Origin: a bacterium
Lineage (GTDB): Bacteria > Bacteroidota > Ignavibacteria > Kapaibacteriales > UBA7675
Length of the DNA stretch: 64,000 bases
NCBI GenBank assembly: GCA_030430495.1
Contig: JAUIKM010000013.1
Span: 1 to 64,000 of the forward strand
Reading direction: 5' to 3'
The translations under genes and the position numbers were made by a program. This document shows positions 36,501-44,269 of the stretch, in pieces. The stretch's first letter is position 1. The number at the start of each line of letters is the position of its first letter. The notes below the pieces were generated by a model, which saw only the letters and a list, made by a program, of their open reading frames with translations, searched no databases and had not been told where the DNA came from.

Positions 36501-38041
36501 GTACATTCAATTGTCTCCTGGCCGAGGCCGCCGATGTAGGCGTAGGAGTTGGCCAGGCCGTAGCCCAGGACGTACAGGCCGATCGGTTGCTGCGACTCCA
36601 CGGTGTGAACGCCGGCATCGACCTCGAGATGTGCAAACCAGAAGTCCGAAGAACCGATGCGCGTAAAGTCGCCGACGTTGACGGCGTTGCCGTCGAGCCT
36701 GACGTTGGCGCGATCATCCGTTTCGGCGATAACGGTCGCGTAGTGCAGGGTAAACACTTCGTCTTCCCGCGGCGGATTGCCGAGCTGCTGCAACGCCTGC
36801 GCGTTGATGCAGCGGTAGGATTTGAGAAACTGTTCCTTGGGCGGCAGCAGCAGCATAAAAGGATCGCTGCGCACTGCGTCCGGATCGCTGAACTGATTGT
36901 TGGACGTTTTTTTGAACTGCGCCACCTGGACTGCTTTGCTGCCCTGCACTTCCAGCGGGCCGGTAATGGTCGCCTCGTAAATCTCCCCGGCGTCCAGCGT
37001 GGCGACGGCCGCGCCGTTCACCATCACCTGCGTATCGTCGGAAGAAGCCAGCACGCGGAAGATATCGTCTCCCTCCGGAGCGGTCTCCGGAGTCTGCGGC
37101 ATCGGAACCACAAAGGCATTGCGCCCCCAGGTATTTGTCGGCAGCATCTGCTGAATGAGGTAGTCGCGCGATATGAGCATATCGCTGTTCTCAACCGGAA
37201 TGGTCGAACGCTGGTGACCGGCAAAAACCGCAATCGGATCGGTCGCCGTCACCAGAGTGCCGGTCAGGTCGCGGCGCAGGTCGTCGGTGTCAAAGCGCGC
37301 CTGGACCAGATAGACCTCGCCGCGATCGAGTCTGACTCGCTGGACATCGAGGCCGTGGTCCTGCGTTTCGGTGCTCGGCCGGATCGTCACTTCCGTGCCG
37401 TCCGCCGTCGCGACGACTGCAAACTGTGAAGGCGTGCTGCCGAAGTCGAGCTGATCGTTGATGACGTCGAAGTCGCTGTTATACGCCATGATGCGATAAC
37501 TCAGCCCCAGAACATCCTGCGGCAGAGCCAGAAACGCGTCCGACGTCGTGCGCGCCATGTTGAGGCCGTACACGGTGACTTCGTCTTCACTGGTGATGTG
37601 AAAGTGCTGCGCAGCGACAATTTCGTTCTGCGAGCGTGCATTGTTGAGAAAACCGGAGCGATTGTATCCCTCCAGCTCAAAATCTTCAAACACGATCTGA
37701 AACTGGTACACCTCGTCCGGATCGTCGATGACAAAGTCCTCGACAAAGCGGTCCCCGTCGCGATTGAAGTATTCAATCTGTCCGCGCGTCGGCTCATCCG
37801 CGGCGATGTATATGTAAAGGCTGTCCTCCTGCCCCGTTAAATTATTGTGGTAGTTCGGCGGGAAAGTAACCCAGAATTCACGCCCTTTACTGTCGGGTAT
37901 GTCCTGGGCCGCGGCGCTCCCGAACGCAGCGACAAACAAGAGTAGAACAAGAGGAATACAACGCGAGAGAATCCGGCGTGCAGCGCGGTTGTGCACAAGT
38001 GAACGGCGGCCGGCTTGCAAAAGGTGTTGCTGTAATATCAT
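33509..38041 (-). CDS. large T9SS-secreted surface protein with IgGFc-binding-like and PKD-like domains
   Basis: 1510 residues. The signal peptide is long (about 1-46, ending AAAQ). Residues about 50-500 resemble the IgGFc-binding-like N-terminal domain found in many bacterial surface proteins (GREFWVTFPPNY, FHITSEDEVTVYGLN, GHQRSTIP). Four Ig/PKD-like repeats follow (about 500-840), each with a [SI]C-x-GD-type start and a W-[TN]P-x-x-GL motif. Next is a Gly-rich, probably beta-helical region (about 850-1250) with long GGGG runs, then a further Ig-like part. A clear T9SS type A sorting domain closes the protein (about 1425-1510: VFPNPFDNRIRIDG, LLNILGERV, GVYMLNI). Likely a cell-surface adhesin or matrix protein. 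It is transcribed alone. Confidence 0.88.
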   Translation of the reverse strand: MILQQHLLQAGRRSLVHNRAARRILSRCIPLVLLLFVAAFGSAAAQDIPDSKGREFWVTFPPNYHNNLTGQEDSLYIYIAADEPTRGQIEYFNRDGDRFVEDFVIDDPDEVYQFQIVFEDFELEGYNRSGFLNNARSQNEIVAAQHFHITSEDEVTVYGLNMARTTSDAFLALPQDVLGLSYRIMAYNSDFDVINDQLDFGSTPSQFAVVATADGTEVTIRPSTETQDHGLDVQRVRLDRGEVYLVQARFDTDDLRRDLTGTLVTATDPIAVFAGHQRSTIPVENSDMLISRDYLIQQMLPTNTWGRNAFVVPMPQTPETAPEGDDIFRVLASSDDTQVMVNGAAVATLDAGEIYEATITGPLEVQGSKAVQVAQFKKTSNNQFSDPDAVRSDPFMLLLPPKEQFLKSYRCINAQALQQLGNPPREDEVFTLHYATVIAETDDRANVRLDGNAVNVGDFTRIGSSDFWFAHLEVDAGVHTVESQQPIGLYVLGYGLANSYAYIGGLGQETIECTAAVSPPSSTICRGDEIQLMLDITGFEPSTTVFEWTPSEGLSDPSVRNPIASPSENTTYNVVVRDDRGCIAEAQAQVRVRPRPRIKLEDEISICSDDVAVLNPEISEAEGPLTYAWTPVDGLDDPAVRQPRATPSATQMYYLRVSDEAGCDARDSILVVVIPEIDVEAGPDQQICRGESVVLDAATGAGNDVEIRWTPANGLNNPRTLRPVAAPQQSTLYRVEITAGGCVARDSVLVEVNPAPRFQLRREAVICTGDEVQLEPFDIQGENLTYQWNPIDGLDDPTIAAPLATPTESITYRLTVETPAGCRYTDSIEVVVEACEGCDEISGIVNTYHAVESIAPASGRLRVADTTGLRPGLQVLIIQMQGAEIYPDNDEKYGSITNLNGAGLYEFAVVKSVSGFDVRLEERLQNEEYDISGKIQLISVPAYSHIIVSGELTCRPWDGETGGVLALSAECLMLEADLNVDGRGFRGAEFENYPPCNVSPHRVDYVTDEDCYYSPKGEGVAEDGIGAFRYGRGSPANAGGGGNNHNAGGGGGAGLGAGGAGGFGFRGVVENRRFAGGIGGKSAYQNDFIRGRHAFAGGGGGCGHSNHRHGSGGADGGGIVIVRGGTLKSSGDFGISARGAKADDDFSTLNPDGLGGGGAGGSVLLDVRQVVSGITVDVSGGKGGSRLGNEHVTAGPGGGGGGGYVGLLAADAVSRDNLTIVVDGGPAGDALEGGTYGAEDGEPGAVLSLQELRGDLAATDFGECRGCYPVLSDSSGGCGGAQIRVLDAGARIQSVELVDAESNNTAIDVEGLGSIAASIEIRLLDDAVDGVAHLLVTNSTGRSETFTVELLALPPRPTITLADKFQLLSSEAPHYQWRYQGRDINNNGNSRGYKPESEGLFTVLITDERGCSNESEAYEYRITTSVGDELAGSQPQVFPNPFDNRIRIDGLPKGEVSIELLNILGERVLHRTIGNGVENVNLEAEGLPAGVYMLNIRRGAEQWSIKLIRR

Positions 38042-38687
38042 GATGAAATGGCTTCCGAATTTTTTACGGATGAAGTTGAGTACGACGTCAAATTCTGCCG
38101 TACAGACGGGAGATATGCAAGTTACGAAAGCGCCGACTCACCAGGAAATGACATGGGACGGCAGGTCGGCGACGCGGATGTGATTGTGCGTCAGGGAAAC
38201 AAACACCAGAGTGCCGCATCCGACGCACCTGGGCCGCGACCACAACAGCGTGGTTGTCGCGGCGGAAACCGGGGACGGGAAGGCATGGCGGCGCTTTGGA
38301 CCTTGTTTCAGCCGGCAAGCTGTGGACGCGGCGGCCGGTGTGACAACGCGGCGGATTGAAGCTGCTCAATAACACGAAGCTTCAATCCCGCTGACAAACA
38401 AGAGAATCACGCTGCCAAAGATCAGAGAGTCGCGCCATGGACGAAGTACGATAAAATGGGACGGCGTTTCGTCGCGGCGCAGAATGCAATTGCAGGGAGG
38501 AATTGATGTGGAGGAGACGCAATGTGCGGAAATGTTGCAGCGAAATCGATGTTAAGAAAAAGTTCCGAATGTTAAGGATTTGTGCAACATGTTAAGATTG
38601 TATTAAATGAAATGATGGGAGTTTGAGATTTATTAACTTTGTGTTTTCCGAATCAGGCGAACGCCAACAATCCTCGGAGCTCCGGGT
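38042..38687. other. 646-bp intergenic region between divergent genes
   Basis: Holds the promoters of the surface-protein gene (left) and the Na/Pi gene (right). The right 130 bases are AT-rich and contain the three phased ATGTTAAG repeats and a TAACTTTG element (38634-38641) that fits the Bacteroidota -7 consensus TAnnTTTG; a well-spaced -33 TTTG is not found. No gene is supported. Confidence 0.55.
38549..38596 (+). promoter_or_regulatory. three ATGTTAAG direct repeats at exact 20-bp spacing
   Basis: ATGTTAAG occurs at 38549-38556, 38569-38576 and 38589-38596, that is, two helical turns apart. The array lies 92-139 bp upstream of the Na/Pi-cotransporter start. On the other strand the unit reads CTTAACAT, which contains the TTAACA half-site known from PhoP/Pho boxes, although Pho boxes are normally spaced by about 11 bp. 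A binding array for an oligomeric regulator is inferred. Confidence 0.6.
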
Positions 38688-39854
38688 TTGCAAAGTTCTC
38701 AGCTCTCCGCCGCTGCCAAAGAGCCGGCAATATCGGCCCGTGAAAATTCGGTCCTCTCCTGGCTGCAAGTTGCATTATTCATCTATCTTCTGGTCCTTGC
38801 CGTAGGCGTCATCGGGTCCGGTTTCAAATGGGCTTCCGGTGGCAGTTCAGGCGCAGCCGAACTGTTTGAATTCGCCACCAATCCATTTACCGGATTGATT
38901 ATCGGGACGCTGGCAACCGCGCTGGTACAGTCCTCGAGTACGGTAACGTCGATCATCGTCGGCCTTGTGGCCGGCGGCCTGCCGGTCGCGATCGCCATTC
39001 CCATGGTCATGGGGGCGAACATCGGCACCACGGTAACCAACACGCTGGTGAGCCTTGGGCACGTGCGATTCAAAGAAGAGTTCAAACGCGCGTTTGCGGC
39101 CGCGACGGTGCACGACTTTTTCAACCTGCTGGCCGTGCTGATTTTCCTGCCGCTTGAGATTGCAACCGGTTTCCTGGAAAAACTCAGCCTGACGATGGCC
39201 CAGTGGTTTTCTGGCGGAACGGGCGTTGAAATCGGCAGCCTGAACTTTATCAAACCGATCACAAAACCCGTTATCGGCGTTATTCAGGACACCTTTGCCG
39301 TCATCCCCGAGCCTTTCGGCGGCATCGTCATGATCCTCTTCGGCGTAGCGCTGATTTTTGCCTCGATCACCTTCCTCGGCAAGCTGCTCAAACGCCTGCT
39401 GGTGGGACGCGCCAAAGACATTCTGCATTCCGCGATTGGTCGTGGACCGCTCATGGGATTGACCTCGGGCACGCTGGTGACCGTTCTGGTGCAGTCATCG
39501 TCAACCACGACGAGCCTGATTGTGCCGCTCGTCGGCTCGGGTGTCTTTAAACTGCGGCAGATTTATCCCTTCACGCTTGGAGCCAATATCGGCACGACCA
39601 TTACGGCGCTGATAGCGGCGACGGCGATCTCCGAAGGCAATGCGGTCTTTGCACTGGAAATTGCCATGGTGCACCTGATGTTCAACGTGTGTGCGGTGGC
39701 CGTGATCTTTGGCCTGCCTTTCCTGCGCTCGGTTCCGCTGATCTGCGCCGAGTATCTGTCCGAGGTGGCCGCCCATCGCAAGTCGCTGGCATTTGCCTAC
39801 ATTCTGTCGGTGTTTTTTGTCATCCCCGGCGTCATCATGCTGCTGACTTCCTGA
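38688..39854 (+). CDS. Na/Pi-cotransporter family membrane protein
   Basis: 388 residues, reading from a TTG at 38688 with GGAG 8 bases upstream; no ATG or GTG in a good context lies nearby. The two inverted halves typical of the family are evident, each with a QSSS motif (ALVQSSSTVTSIIVG and VLVQSSSTTTSLIVP) and a GANIGTT motif. About eight to ten membrane segments are present. The family includes NptA-type sodium-dependent phosphate carriers; phosphate is the best guess but substrates vary. There is no PhoU domain at the C-terminus, unlike the YjbB subgroup. Its stop lies 21 bp from the stop of the convergent ATPase gene. Confidence 0.9.
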   Translation: MQSSQLSAAAKEPAISARENSVLSWLQVALFIYLLVLAVGVIGSGFKWASGGSSGAAELFEFATNPFTGLIIGTLATALVQSSSTVTSIIVGLVAGGLPVAIAIPMVMGANIGTTVTNTLVSLGHVRFKEEFKRAFAAATVHDFFNLLAVLIFLPLEIATGFLEKLSLTMAQWFSGGTGVEIGSLNFIKPITKPVIGVIQDTFAVIPEPFGGIVMILFGVALIFASITFLGKLLKRLLVGRAKDILHSAIGRGPLMGLTSGTLVTVLVQSSSTTTSLIVPLVGSGVFKLRQIYPFTLGANIGTTITALIAATAISEGNAVFALEIAMVHLMFNVCAVAVIFGLPFLRSVPLICAEYLSEVAAHRKSLAFAYILSVFFVIPGVIMLLTS

Positions 39855-39875
39855 TGCGCTCCCGGTTCGGTTGAT

Positions 39876-42491
39876 TTATTTCTTCAGCGCTTTGCGGCGT
39901 TTGTCCAGACTCTCCAACCAGTCGGACAGCGCGGCCAGATCCGCCGCAAATTCGTCCGGCAGCGGCAGTTCTCCCGGCAATTCAAAACTCTGTGCGTGCA
40001 CAAAGGTCGAGTATCGCGACATCATGCGCTCGATCAGGCGGCAGTCCTCTTCGTCTATCACCGTCAATTCCAGCAATCTGTCTTTCGTGACGATCGCGCG
40101 CCGGTGGCGCTGAACAATCGTGCCCAGCAGATCATTCTCGACCATTCGCTCGATCAAAATGCGGATTTCCGCGCACAGATAGCGCGCATGCGGCAGATAA
40201 GCCTCAAATCCTTCCTTCCTGTGGATACTCCCGGCTTTGTTGACAAGATCGCGCAGCGGACCGATCAGGTTTTTGGTGCTGCGCGCCGACAGCGGTACGC
40301 TGCCGGGCTCGCCCGCTCCCCAGGCTTCGCGGCGGATGTTCAGCACGTTGACCTTGAGTCCGGCAAAACGTCCGGCAAATTCCGTAAAGAGCGAAAGCAG
40401 CGAAAGGCGGTGCGTAAAAACGATCACCTGGCGCTCGGTGGAGAGTTGCAGCAGCCTGTCGACCACGGCGGCTTCGTAGCGTCCGTCGAGCGATGAAATC
40501 GGATCGTCAAAGACAAAGGTCGATTTGTCGGGGCGCCCGCGCACATCGGCCAGGAATGCCGCCAGCTCGACCATGCGTTGCTCGCCTTCGCTTAACACTT
40601 CTCGCGTCGGTGCATTGCCGCGCGCATTGCGCAATTGCAGGCGCCACGCCACTCTGCCCTTCTTAACATTTTCGCGCACGATTTCCGCACCGAAGTCCCC
40701 CGCGCGCAGTTGTTCCAACTCTTCGTTAAAACGTCCGATGAATTCGCGCTCGACGATCTCGCGGATCAGTTCGGCCTTTTTGCGGGAAATCTCGCCGGTG
40801 CGGCAGAGCCTGCGGGCCCGCTCCAGGAGTTCTTTTTGTTTAAGGAGCTCAATGCCGGCGCGGATTGATTCCCTGCCCTCGTGCAGAAAACATGCGGCGC
40901 GCAACTCCTCCACACGTCGCAGATGCACAGCGGCATCGTCGCGTGACGCCCGCCGCCGCAGTGCGGCAGCGCTTTTGATCGCTTCGGACATTTCCCGCGC
41001 CACAAAACCAACGCAGTTGCTCAGCTCCTTCAGTGATTTGTTTACAGACCCGCCGTCGATCAGGTCGAGCCGGCGATTGACGATGTATCCGCGCAGACTG
41101 CGAAGCGCGGCATAAAGACAGATGATCTCTCCGGCCACGCGCGCGCCGTCGTCGGATATCGGGTCCAGCGCGGCATGCGCTCTCAGCGCGACGTCCTCCC
41201 CCAGGGCCAGGTCGTTTAATTTCTCGACCTCGGCCTCGTACTGCGCCTGAATCCCGGCGACCTGTTGCTGCGCGGCCGAACGCATGAACTCGTCAAAACT
41301 GTTCAGGCGGCGGCGCGCCCCCTCATCGTATTCGCGGCGGCATACAACACAACGCGCGCCTGACTCCGTCGAGGGAAATTCCGGGCCTGACGTCTCCCGA
41401 GTTTCGGAATAACGCCGCGCCGCACGCCACAATTCAGCCCAGGCGGCGGTGTCGATTCCCACCGGGTCGTCGGCATCTTCACTTAAACGCGCGGCGGCCC
41501 GCACGGCGTCGCCGGCTTTGAGCAGGTCCGCGTCCAGCTTGCGCAATTTCTGCAGCAGCATGCCGTTAAACACGCGCTCAACCATTTGAAGCTCATGCGT
41601 CAGCGCTGCGAGCAACTTAACGCGCAGTTCAAGTTGATCGGCGCGGCCGGACGGATCCGCTTCGGCCGCAATCGCCTGCAGTTGTTTAATTTCCCGCTGC
41701 GCGGCGTCCGCGTTAAAATCCGTCAGCTCGTCCAGTTCGCGCGGGTCGGTCGCGTGATCAATTGATTCGTACCATGCACCGGCGGCCGTGTCGCACAGGT
41801 CGGCGGGAAGGCGGTCTTTGTGCCAGTGCAGCGACCGGCTGCGACGCTCGAACATTTCACTTAAACGATCTCCGGCCGTGGTCAGAGCGGTAAAGACCTG
41901 CAGGATGCGCGGTTCGTAGCTGACTTCATCCGATGTTTCCAGGTAGGCGCGCCCGCAGCTCGTGTCAAAAATGTCGATGCCGCTCAGTTCCTCCACCACG
42001 CCCGCACCGACCGTCCATTGTACCTTGCGCTCTTTCTCGTCGCTGCAGTATTCAACCCGGCAGGAACCGGGCGACTCGGCGGGGTTAAACACATTGGGCA
42101 GCAGGCGCCCCTGGTGTTTGGCGCCGCAGATATGTTTAAGCAGGCGCACATAACCCGACTTGCCGGCTCCGTTGTGGCCGTATACAACCGTCAGATTAAC
42201 ATGTTTACCGGCGCGCTCAAATTCCAGCGGACGACGCGGGCTCAGCGCGTTAACTCCAACTATATCGCCAATCGACTGCAGGCGCAGATTCGTCCGCCGC
42301 TCGTGCAGCAAGGCATGATGTTCAAACTGCGGCGCGCTGTGTTTAAAATCGGGCCGCAACTCGGCTTCACAAAGTTCGGCCAGCTCGTCAAACTGCCGCG
42401 GTTCTATCGAACCGGTTTCCAACAGAAAAAACGCCGCCTGCGCCACCCAGGCCGGTCGCGCGCGCAGCCAATCGGACAATTCGCCTGTCAT
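39876..42491 (-). CDS. AAA_13/RloC-like ATPase with CxxC hook
   Basis: 871 residues from the ATG at 42491, which places the family's N-terminal helix region near the start; the open frame extends to 42758 with another ATG at 42701, so the start is uncertain. Walker A is GHNGAGKSG (about residue 90), the signature is LSEGEQRMVEL and Walker B with D-loop is FVFDDPISSLD (about 665). Between them lies a long helical, coiled-coil-like region with the motif CVVCRREYDEGARRRL, a CxxC at the tip like the zinc hook of Rad50 and RloC. AAA_13 proteins include the RloC anticodon nuclease and other phage-defence ATPases. I cannot identify a nuclease triad in the C-terminal ~150 residues. There is no neighbouring restriction or toxin gene. 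Confidence 0.82.
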   Translation of the reverse strand: MTGELSDWLRARPAWVAQAAFFLLETGSIEPRQFDELAELCEAELRPDFKHSAPQFEHHALLHERRTNLRLQSIGDIVGVNALSPRRPLEFERAGKHVNLTVVYGHNGAGKSGYVRLLKHICGAKHQGRLLPNVFNPAESPGSCRVEYCSDEKERKVQWTVGAGVVEELSGIDIFDTSCGRAYLETSDEVSYEPRILQVFTALTTAGDRLSEMFERRSRSLHWHKDRLPADLCDTAAGAWYESIDHATDPRELDELTDFNADAAQREIKQLQAIAAEADPSGRADQLELRVKLLAALTHELQMVERVFNGMLLQKLRKLDADLLKAGDAVRAAARLSEDADDPVGIDTAAWAELWRAARRYSETRETSGPEFPSTESGARCVVCRREYDEGARRRLNSFDEFMRSAAQQQVAGIQAQYEAEVEKLNDLALGEDVALRAHAALDPISDDGARVAGEIICLYAALRSLRGYIVNRRLDLIDGGSVNKSLKELSNCVGFVAREMSEAIKSAAALRRRASRDDAAVHLRRVEELRAACFLHEGRESIRAGIELLKQKELLERARRLCRTGEISRKKAELIREIVEREFIGRFNEELEQLRAGDFGAEIVRENVKKGRVAWRLQLRNARGNAPTREVLSEGEQRMVELAAFLADVRGRPDKSTFVFDDPISSLDGRYEAAVVDRLLQLSTERQVIVFTHRLSLLSLFTEFAGRFAGLKVNVLNIRREAWGAGEPGSVPLSARSTKNLIGPLRDLVNKAGSIHRKEGFEAYLPHARYLCAEIRILIERMVENDLLGTIVQRHRRAIVTKDRLLELTVIDEEDCRLIERMMSRYSTFVHAQSFELPGELPLPDEFAADLAALSDWLESLDKRRKALKK

Positions 42492-42948
42492 ATCACTATC
42501 GCCTGTTGTTCGGAGAATTCCCACGCAACGCGGCACACGCCTTCCACCGCCCGGTCCCTCATTTCCCGGCGACGCCCTGCCCGTTGCATTCGACGGACAA
42601 TAATACAACGCCGTCGGCACAGAGACAATCCCGTCCGGCCTTCCCGGACGCTTCGCCTTCACCTGCGGTGAGCGGCTTGCTTTTTTTCTTTTGTTTGTCA
42701 TCGAGCTGAAAACGCCAGGCACGGGCGTCCGCAGTCTTTTTGTCCCCGAACCGCACACGTCACGATTTCAGTCCGTTCCCGGCCGCGGGTCTTCCGGCTT
42801 ACATCCGGCGATCATTTTTGAGCCCAAACCATGCGTTTGAACGGGCTTCCGGGTTGCCGGATCATGTCGGTATCGCCATGTGCGCACTCCGCGCTGCGGG
42901 AGGCAAGAAAAACGCGCCGCAGTGCGGCATTGTACGCGTGCAGGAGTG

Positions 42949-42984
42949 ACGGCGAGATTGTTGCTTAGGCAACAATCTCGCCGT
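42949..42984. terminator. perfect 16-bp hairpin with TTAG loop
   Basis: Positions 42949-42964 pair perfectly with 42969-42984 around a 4-base loop. No T-run follows on either strand, so it may be a factor-assisted terminator, an RNA-stability element or a protein site rather than a classical terminator. Confidence 0.55.
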
Positions 42985-43037
42985 AGTGTTTATCAAGCCG
43001 ATTTGCGGGATTCGGATCTGGCGGGGAGGTTCTCTTC

Positions 43038-43072
43038 AAAAAAAATGCGGCGCGGACCTGGTCCGCGCCGCA
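43038..43072 (-). terminator. intrinsic terminator of the efflux operon
   Basis: A perfect 13-bp inverted repeat (43046-43058 with 43060-43072) is followed, reading the minus strand, by eight T (43038-43045). It lies 52 bp beyond the stop of the membrane-fusion-protein gene. Confidence 0.9.
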
Positions 43073-43124
43073 CATCGAATACTTGTCAGCTGAAAGAGCC
43101 CCAAGACAGGCGGGCGGATTACCC

Positions 43125-44246
43125 TCAGGCGCCCGGCTCCGGCATACTGCCGGCGGGAATGCCGCGACCGATTTTCACCTGCTCGCCTTCCTCCAGGCCG
43201 CCGAGGACTTCGACGTTGATGCCGTCGCTGAGCCCCAGCTCCACGTCGCGTCGTTCAAACTCCTGCGGCGATTCCTTCACGAGGACTTCAACAAAGGGCG
43301 TGCGCTGTTCAAACTGCAGGGCCGCCTCTCGCAGGGCCGGCACGTTGTCGCGACGATCCAGCACGATATCCGCGTTGGCGCTGTAGTTGGCGCGGATGAC
43401 GACGGAGTCTTTTTGTTTGACGCTGGCTTCCACCTCGAACTGCACGGCGCCTTCCTGCTCAAAACCCTTGGGGGCTATGTACTCCAGCGTGCCTTCAAAG
43501 CTGACGCGGTCAATCGCGCCGACTTTAATCTGCAGCGTCATTCCCTCGCGAATCTTGCCGACTTCCGACTCGTCGACCAGTCCCTTGAAGATCAGGTCGG
43601 ACATGTCGGCCACGGTGGCGACGCTGGTGCCTTCGTTGAAGGAGTTGGCCTCAATGACCGTCTCACCCTCTTTAACCGGCACTTCCAGTACGGTGCCGGC
43701 GACGGTGGAATAGATCAGGTTGGACTGCGTGCCGCTCCTTTTCGAGGCGCCTTCGCGCACCAGCTGCAGGTTGGTCTCGGCGGTTTCGAGTTCATCGGCC
43801 GCAAGCGTGGCGCGGTCCTGCGACTGCAAGAACTCTTCTTCCGAGATTACTTCGCGGTCGTAGAGTTTCTTGAGTCTGTCGGCTTCGCGACGGAAATTTT
43901 CCAGGTTGATACGCGCGGTGCGGACGCGCGCTTCGGCGTTGTTTAGTTCAACCAGATTGGGAATAATGCGCACGCGCGCAATCAGGTCGTTCTTGCGCAC
44001 TTTCTGCCCCGGCTGAACGTGCAGCGACTCAACGACGCCCGAGACCTGCGACTTGATCGCGACTTCCTCGCGCGGGACGATCGACCCGGTTGCGACGGTT
44101 TTTTTGACGATCGAAGCCGGCTGAAGCGCGACGGTGCGGTAAATCAACGGTACTTCTTCCGCTTTGGAATAGAGATAGTAGACCGTGCCGCCGGCAAGTC
44201 CGAGCAGGGGCAGCACCACGAATATCACAATCAGGGCAGTTTTCAT
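43125..44246 (-). CDS. MacA/HlyD-type periplasmic adaptor (membrane fusion) protein
   Basis: 373 residues. One N-terminal membrane segment (about 4-27) anchors the protein in the inner membrane. The biotinyl-lipoyl halves (VAIKSQVSGVVESLHVQPGQ and STVAGTVLEVPVKEGETV) enclose a short helical hairpin (about 105-165, shorter than in RND adaptors), followed by a beta-barrel domain and a C-terminal membrane-proximal region ending IGRGIPAGSMPE. It links an ABC permease to an outer-membrane exit duct. Last gene of the four-gene operon, 23 bp after a permease. No TolC homologue is in the window. The substrate is unknown. Confidence 0.9.
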   Translation of the reverse strand: MKTALIVIFVVLPLLGLAGGTVYYLYSKAEEVPLIYRTVALQPASIVKKTVATGSIVPREEVAIKSQVSGVVESLHVQPGQKVRKNDLIARVRIIPNLVELNNAEARVRTARINLENFRREADRLKKLYDREVISEEEFLQSQDRATLAADELETAETNLQLVREGASKRSGTQSNLIYSTVAGTVLEVPVKEGETVIEANSFNEGTSVATVADMSDLIFKGLVDESEVGKIREGMTLQIKVGAIDRVSFEGTLEYIAPKGFEQEGAVQFEVEASVKQKDSVVIRANYSANADIVLDRRDNVPALREAALQFEQRTPFVEVLVKESPQEFERRDVELGLSDGINVEVLGGLEEGEQVKIGRGIPAGSMPEPGA

Positions 44247-44269
44247 TGTCGCGCAATTCTTCCAGGGGT

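Larger units (their letters stand above)
42492..43124. other. 633-bp intergenic region with two strong hairpins
   Basis: Contains an in-frame upstream extension of the ATPase gene (to 42758) that may or may not be translated, a hairpin at 42949-42984 and the terminator of the efflux operon at 43038-43072. No further gene is supported. Confidence 0.55.

Noticed and set aside
34469-37429. 986-residue open frame on the plus strand
   Set aside because: It lies opposite the well-supported 1510-residue surface protein; its composition (Ala/Val/Arg-rich, no domains) is that of an antisense frame in GC-rich DNA.
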